This document shows, in pieces, positions 58,401 to 64,000 of a stretch of DNA of 64,000 nt. The notes under the pieces were generated by a model that was not told the DNA's origin, searched no databases, and saw only the letters and a program-made list of their open reading frames with translations. Both the position numbers and the translations under genes were made by a program. How positions within the stretch are numbered: the stretch's first letter is position 1; each line of letters opens with the position of its first letter. Origin of the DNA: Blumeriella jaapii (lineage: Eukaryota; Ascomycota; Leotiomycetes; Helotiales; Drepanopezizaceae); contig VWND01000075.1 in NCBI GenBank assembly GCA_009599575.1, forward strand, positions 372,001 to 436,000, written 5' to 3'.

Positions 58401-59402
58401 GCGGCTCGACGAGTAGCTGTCGGGATCCGTTGTGGAGGAAGACAAGTACAATAGCGTGTTGGACGGGGACTTCGGCTCGCGCCAATGAAATAGCGGAGTG
58501 CGGTACCAGAGCCAGTTGTTACAACAGGAGAACTACCCGAATTTATCTCTCCGAGGAGGATACGAGCTAAGGAGATAAGTCGTATGTCCACAGCATATCT
58601 TTGTTGATGCTTTTGTTTCGGGCCTAGGACCTCCACATGGGTTTGTAAGGTCTCTCTTTAATCGACTCAGGACAACTTGCAATTTTGCCGTCAGCTTCTT
58701 CAACGCTTTAACTTCAGAGTCCCAGAATAGCGCCATGGTCCGACGTATTATTCCGTAAGTTCGGACAGAAGAATGGATCTTGAGGGCACAAGCTCAATGC
58801 CACGATGCCGGAATCTTCTGCGTACGTCCGCCCCACTCGTGGCAATCGCTGTTACCACGCACGACATATACCTTCACGCCCGTTGGAGAGTACAACATGT
58901 TCTCTGGCCGACGGTTCCTCTCTCAGTACAATTAATTGATCAACGCATGGGCAAGCCAAAAGCAGCTTGCCGCGACAGATTACAGAACAGAGCTCTGTTG
59001 GATGTCGGCAAGAAGACCGGTGGCACCAATGCAGGCTTTTGGACACAGCTTGTTCGTGAATATCGCGAGAAACAGCTGTCAAGCTGTATCCGGGAGACAG
59101 CGGTCTAGAGGATACAAAAGAGAGTGCGGCAGTACTCCAGTCCATCGGTCACCTTTGAGCCAAACACAAGGAAGCAGATCTGGAGAGCATATATTTCTCG
59201 CGCAGAGAATTCCGAACTTTCCCTAGCTAAGACCGCGGATGGTTTGAATTCCCAAACACGCAATGAGAGATGTCCTGGATACACAGCTCTCGAAGATCCA
59301 GCGATCAGTATGTGGCACGTAGCCGACACTGCGGGAACCAAGGAAGAATTCGAGGTTGTCGGAAATCCCTAACCATTCTGACAGCCTCCATCTCACCTGC
59401 CA

Positions 59403-59901
59403 ATGTTTTCTGAACCAGCTATTCTCGCTTTTGTCTTTTTACCTTTACAGTATCTTTCGGAACTTGCCCACAGTCTCATAGGTGTGCGCCCTTCGACCTC
59501 ACAGTCCCAGGGATTCTCGCACTACCCTAACGACGCAGGTGGGATGAGCCAGACGTCTAATGACATGGAGGCTCAGCATGGCAGCAATTTAGCAGCGAAC
59601 TACTCGCACCAGAATCTATCCTCTACTTACGTCAAGGCAGAGTTGGCGAGGATTGCGACGAGGGCTTACGATCGCGGTTGCTCGAGGGGAAGTCACAGAT
59701 GATCAACTCGGGGGGTTTAAGGTGTTGCTTTGGATCGATCCGAGTTTAGCGAGGGGTTCGGGAGTAGATACAGTACCACGACCGGCTGTGTCCGGGTGGA
59801 ACGAAAAAAGTGTTCAGAGTATTCGTGTAGGTAAGCAAGATGTGCTTTCTACGCTCTCTACGCCGGAGAGGGAAGAGCGTTTTCGTGCGAGAATTAGATA
59901 G
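59403..59901 (+). pseudogene. Possible remnant of an unknown coding sequence
   Basis: Two overlapping frames with coding-like composition. The first ends around STYVKAELARIATRAYDRG (59403-59702). The second, one frame away, reads EVTDDQLGGFKVLLWIDPSL and then TPEREERFRARIR to a stop at 59901. The second looks like the C-terminal end of a soluble protein. I recognise no family and no start or splice signals, so this could be a decayed gene, a broken exon or chance. Confidence 0.3.
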
Positions 59902-60100
59902 GTAGTCGTGTTAGATGAAGATATACATACAGCTACGTACGGATCAGATGTGTCAGCACATCAACAAACACCGTGTTCCTCCGATGCAGTGGTGTTTTGG
60001 GAATGATATTACATCTTTCCCGCCATCGTGTCTAGGTAGGTTTAGATTGTCGGGGTGCTTTTCCTGCTGCCACGGACAATGATACGGATATTGCAGATGT

Positions 60101-60190
60101 TGTTTAACGTCTGGAGGGACGCAACCACCACCTTACGCCTCCCGTTTTGGGCATTAGAGACGTGCTGCTAAGTTGGGGATTTCTACCCAT
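60101..60190 (-). repeat. SINE-like element fragment, reverse orientation
   Basis: On the minus strand the order is AAATCCCCAACTTAGCA, a GGGAGGCG block, CCCTCCAGACGTTAAACA, matching the 3' half of the 9.6-11.2 kb copies. It is bordered on its inner side by TAG triplets (60191-60259). Confidence 0.5.
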
Positions 60191-60202
60191 GTAGTAGGAG
60201 TA

Positions 60203-60234
<32 letters not shown>

Positions 60235-60259
60235 ATAGTAGTAATAGTAATAGTAGTAG
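60191..60259. repeat. TAG/TAA trinucleotide microsatellite
   Basis: About 20 TAG triplets with TAA variants, adjoining the reverse SINE-like fragment. Confidence 0.85.
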
Positions 60260-61151
60260 CACAAAACATTAACTTCCATCTCGCGGAGTCCAGCCTATCG
60301 ATAGGCTGCCTCCCTACCTAGGTAGGACCTCCCTCCCACTCCCAGGGGGATACGCGTCTGAGACATGCCACTGTACTGTAAGCCAAAGAACGAAATGCTG
60401 TACAAAGTACGCCCCGAACGCAACTCGCGACGTATCCACCACCCATGTCAAACTTTCGAAAAAGCCGTTATGAAAGAGAAACGCATGATCCAAAATCCTC
60501 CGCCTCCTTTACTTAGGTTTTCCGTCTACAGTACATACAGTACTGTACCGCCGGACCGGACCGGGTTTCTCCTCCTCTTCGGCAACGGCCTTGTAATTGA
60601 TTTAGCTTTGCGCCCGTTACGAGGGAGGGGTATGTATGTATGTATATCATGTATTCATATTAATAATACTGTTAATATATATATATATACAGTATATGGA
60701 TAAAGAAAAACGGGGAAAGCCACGATCGAGAAAAAAGAAAAGGAAAAGACGCACAAGCCGGGTTGCAAATCGCGCGACATGGCAATCTGCGTGAAACCTT
60801 TGGGAACGCTTCCTTCCAACCTTTTCGTCCACGATGTTATATACAATACTGTACTGTGTAGATTGGGTTCCAAACTCTGTTATTAATTTTTGTTTCTTTT
60901 TTCTTTTGTAATGTACGCCGATTTGGCGTGCCGCTTTCGGCTGTACTATACTGTACTGTACCTTGGTTCTCGCGTCGTCAGCACCTGTTCCTTTTCCCAC
61001 GCCCGTCGAGTGGGTTGTGTCCGGGAAAGTCGCGAGGGCGTGCCGTACCGGTACAGTATCCCGATTTTGAAAATATCTTTTTTTTCCTTTCCTTTTCTCT
61101 TTCTTTTCCTTCGTCCGCCTAATCCCTTTCGTATACTAGCACGTCTCCGTA

Positions 61152-61244
61152 CCCCTCGGGAGGTCCTAGGAAGGCAGCCTAGTTATGGCTGCACTCCGCT
61201 AGACGTTAATCAATACTATTACTACTACTACTACTACTACTACT
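61152..61244 (+). repeat. Retroposon 3' end with ACT-triplet tail
   Basis: CCTCGGGAGGTCCTAGG, GGCTGCACTCCGCTAGACGT and TAATCAATACTATT followed by about nine ACT triplets. The GGGAGG...GACGTTAA box plus a triplet tail is the layout seen in the SINE-like copies and, from general knowledge, at the 3' ends of fungal Tad-type LINEs. No coding sequence upstream. Confidence 0.55.
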
Positions 61245-62475
61245 GATCCCTTTCATATCGTACTGTACAGTACTGTACAGCAATTCCGATACCTGCAACC
61301 GATCTGCCTTCGTCAGATGCATCGCAGTCGTACAGCACGTACATACATACATAAATGCGTGATCGCGAGAAGAAAACGAGAACAAAGAAAGAAAGAAAGA
61401 AAGGCTCGGAGCGCGCGTAAGGATCCCTATTCCCGTGGCAGTCAGTCACCACGTGTCGAGTGGGCTTTTTCGGACTTTTTCCAATGCATCCATCCATCAA
61501 TCGCTGTTTTCCCCTCGGTAATGGGTGGAGCGCTCGTCGACCCCGCGCCCTTGCTGCCACGGAGATGCAATGTGACTGTGTGCAATTTTGTAAGTATGTA
61601 CACAGTATGTACCATACTGTACCATACCGTATGTATGTTGTAAATCCCAACGATACCCAAGATATCTCATTTTCGAACCCAGGGATCGAATCGGTGAATG
61701 CTAAGGAGTGGACGAGCGGCTTTCGCACGGGGGTCAGGGATATGGACTGACATCTGTACGTACGTACGTACATACGAGAAGGCAAGCGAGAAGTGGCCAG
61801 TCTGTGTCTGATGCGGAAGAAGAGCGTTGCGTGGTTAGACAGACAGACACCTTGCCTGTCATGCGTGGTCTGGTAGGCAGGGGCCGGTCGGTAGGGTAGC
61901 CCGTGTGGTTGGGATGGAGGAATGGTGAAGGGGAGGGGAGGGGGAGGGGGGTCGACGTCGAGAAAACAACGTGGGCGAACGCAGACAGAGGGAGGGAGGG
62001 AGGGAGAGAGCTGACGATGGTTTACTGGTTCTTCGGGTTCGGAAGCTACCTACTTTACATACCTAGGTTAGGTAGGTAAGTAGGTAGGTACGTAGTATGT
62101 GTTTACCGTACTGCTAACCATCGCGAGCGGTAGGCACTCCCCAGAACCCGCTCCTGTGCACTCTTTTCACTCGCAAGGCGAGAGGGCCGCAACGCCTGTC
62201 GCCCTCGGAATCGCCATGGGGGTCACGGGTCTGCGGATTGATGATCTACGAAGTGCAGACAGAACAGCTGTGAATGTAGATGCTCTATCATTTGGTAGGG
62301 CGAAAAATAAGCGAGAAAGTTTCTATGTACAACACCAACACGCCTGGGGAGAATGAGAAGTGGTCTGGTTTTGGACCGTGTGGTGGGAAACTGACGGTGC
62401 TGATAGAAGCGTACCAGAGACGGAGGCGAGCATCCTGGGACCCCGAGTCCGGGATAGAGTGTGGCGCCCCGATGA

Positions 62476-63799
62476 CTACTTTTTGAAGCTTCCATCGATC
62501 CATCCGGCGCCTTTCGGCCAGAGTTTGGCCTTCGACACTGACGCCGTGGACGGCGTCAAGAACTTTCGGGCCGACGTGGAAGCGCCGTCGCCCTTGTTTT
62601 GATACTCGGTGAAGATTCTGCACGTCCACGTTAGCCGTTGGCTTTCGGCGCGGATGGGGGGGGTGGGGGATGGCACTCACGGCGTGGCGTTGTCGGCCAT
62701 GGTCGTGTACCCTTCGGGTTGGACGACGTTCGTCAACGTGCAAAACTGGTACATGACCTTGGCCAAGACCCTCCACGGTCGGCCGAGATAGACCTTGCCG
62801 ACGACGGACGCCCCGGACGCCGCGGTCACCTAGGGAGAGGGTCAGTAGAGGAGGAGGAGTGGGGACTAGCTCGGGGGGCCACTTACGGTGCTGCTGTCAA
62901 ACACGTACATGGCCGGGTCGGAGTCGACCTCGCGGGAGTTGGCCGTCACGTATCCGGCGCCGTTGGACGCGATGGTGCCTGCGTGTGGTGAGCGCTGGTC
63001 CCGGGGTGGAGGCAGGCCTGGGGGGACTCACATTCTCCGAACCACGCGGCTGCGTTGCCAAAGATGTAGTCGACCGAACCTGAACATCGTGAGCCTCTGT
63101 GACCCCGAAACGCGGCCGGGATGGGGCCTACCTTCAATGTAGCAGTTGGAGTAGTACTGGTAGCCCGACTTCGCGTACAGCGTGTCTTGGTAGCCCTTGA
63201 ATTGACAGGCGTAGAAGCCGAGTCGGTCACCGTTAGCGGTCACCGCGACCGCCTATGCATCGTCAGCGACGTCGAGAAAGGCCGGATCACCGAGACCTAC
63301 TTGCGTGCCCGGACCGTGCGAATTGACGATGTTGATGTTGTACACATTCACGTCGTCGTTGGCAATGTTGATCGTGGAACTCAGATCAAGCGTCCCAGCC
63401 TCGGACGAAGTCAGGCTGTGGGTGATCGTGACCTCGTTCGACCCGTAGCTCCCAACACTGAGTCGAGATCTTAGCCATGGTCCTTCTCGTCGAGGTGGGT
63501 GGGTGTGCTTACTTCTGGGTGTAGCCGTAGATGGTCAAAGGCCCTTTTTTTTCGATCGTCACGGTGTCCTTATAGGTTCCCGGGTACACGAAAATGCATT
63601 TCTGCGCCGAAGAGGACGGGATGGCAGCCAGGGCAGCGGTGAGAGTGCCGTATTCTCCAGACTGAGGTCCGCTTCTGACGACTTTGCATCCGGACGGAGG
63701 CGTCGTGCGAGACGTGGCCCGCGTCGCCAGATTCGACGGCAGCGCCGAGACCGACGACACGGCCAACAGCGCAGTCAACACAGACGTGAGGAAGGGCAT
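62476..63799 (-). CDS. Secreted pectinesterase (carbohydrate esterase family 8)
   Basis: Extracellular pectin methylesterase that removes methyl esters from homogalacturonan, exposing it to lyases and polygalacturonases. Seven exons: 63513-63799, 63301-63457, 63132-63252, 63032-63079, 62887-62978, 62681-62829 and 62476-62617; all six introns are GT-AG, 48-63 nt, and every joint keeps frame (331 aa). ATG 63799 begins MPFLTSVLTALLAVSSVSA, a signal peptide. Landmarks in order: GEYGTLTAALAAIP, KCIFVYPGTYKDTV, GYQDTLYAKSG (catalytic Asp and oxyanion region), SVDYIFGNAAAWF (catalytic Asp), VYLGRPW (substrate-binding Arg/Trp) and FTEYQNKGDG. A TATA box lies 64 bp upstream of the ATG. Together with the GH78 gene 7 kb away it points to use of pectin. 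Confidence 0.95.
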
Positions 63800-63862
63800 G
63801 GTGAAGATCAAAGACGCAGGAGAAGCTGGCCCGGCTGGCTGGGTGGTGACGGCGAGGTCTGG

Positions 63863-63870
63863 CTCTTATA
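63863..63870 (-). promoter_or_regulatory. Candidate TATA box of the pectinesterase gene
   Basis: TATAAGAG on the minus strand, 64 bp upstream of the ATG, a sensible core-promoter distance for a short leader. Confidence 0.4.
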
Positions 63871-64000
63871 CACCCGCAGTTGCGCCCATGTCTTTGGCCA
63901 GTTCGGATCGTGCTTTGCGTGAGCGCCCGGAGCATGACATGAAGCTTCCATCGTGCAAATTACAGTGCATAACCGCCAGGCCGGGCACGGAAGAACTGAT

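Larger units (their letters stand above)
55488..62475. other. 7-kb gene-poor stretch with retroposon 3' ends
   Basis: No firm gene. Short overlapping frames throughout. It contains the possible gene remnant at 59403-59901, two SINE/LINE-like 3' ends (60101-60190 and 61152-61244) with triplet microsatellites, GTACTGTAC motifs (60530-60550, 60845-60960, 61258-61285, 61595-61630) and TACCTA runs (60310-60330, 62050-62095). Confidence 0.55.

Overview
The window is nuclear DNA of a filamentous ascomycete (Pezizomycotina). The evidence is short GT-AG introns of about 45-110 nt with CTAAC/CTGAC-like branch sites, single-copy fungal housekeeping genes (DPH2, FAT1, PIG-S/GPI17, AME1/CENP-U, LYS12, uS8m, PPZ-type phosphatase, mS26, NOG2), a SUR7/PalI membrane protein, a cAMP-receptor-like GPCR and secreted plant cell-wall enzymes. 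I cannot name the species; the GH78-like rhamnosidase, CE8 pectinesterase and secreted CBM18 protein suggest a plant-associated or saprotrophic life. Nineteen genes are supported. Exon boundaries were worked out by hand from splice signals and reading-frame continuity.

Left part (1-7.8 kb): the 3' part of DPH2 (+), FAT1 acyl-CoA synthetase (-), PIG-S (+) and a small secreted SRPBCC-fold protein (-). Then comes a 6.5-kb gene-free stretch (7.8-14.3 kb) with three diverged copies of a SINE-like element ending in ATC triplets. A GPCR (14.3 kb, +), AME1 (17.4 kb, +) and a large low-complexity protein with a DUF3716-like cysteine module and RGG tail (19.9-23.5 kb, -) follow.

Middle part (23.5-39 kb): microsatellite-rich intergenic DNA, loaded with GTACTGTAC/GTACAGTAC palindromic motifs, surrounds a Lys/Pro/Thr-rich protein with coding repeats (26.8-29.6 kb, -), LYS12 with a GC-AG intron (30.8 kb, +), mitoribosomal uS8m (32.4 kb, -) and a SUR7/PalI protein (34.4 kb, -).

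Right part (39-64 kb): PPZ phosphatase (+), a small zinc-binding protein (+), an unknown protein (-), a two-module CBM18 protein (-), and mS26 (-) / NOG2 (+) sharing a 293-bp divergent promoter. GH78 rhamnosidase (-) and, after another 7-kb gene-poor stretch with two retroposon 3' ends, a seven-exon pectinesterase (-) complete the window. Four conserved genes between 39.8 and 51.2 kb each carry one frame break of the same kind: one base missing from a short homopolymer run. This is probably a sequence-quality artefact, but it should be settled before these genes are used.

Most genes are unrelated housekeeping functions. The coherent groupings are pectin-side enzymes (GH78 at 53-55 kb, CE8 at 62-64 kb) and the divergent mS26/NOG2 pair linking mitochondrial and cytosolic ribosome production. 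I found no CRISPR array, no convincing tRNA or rRNA, and no secondary-metabolite cluster.
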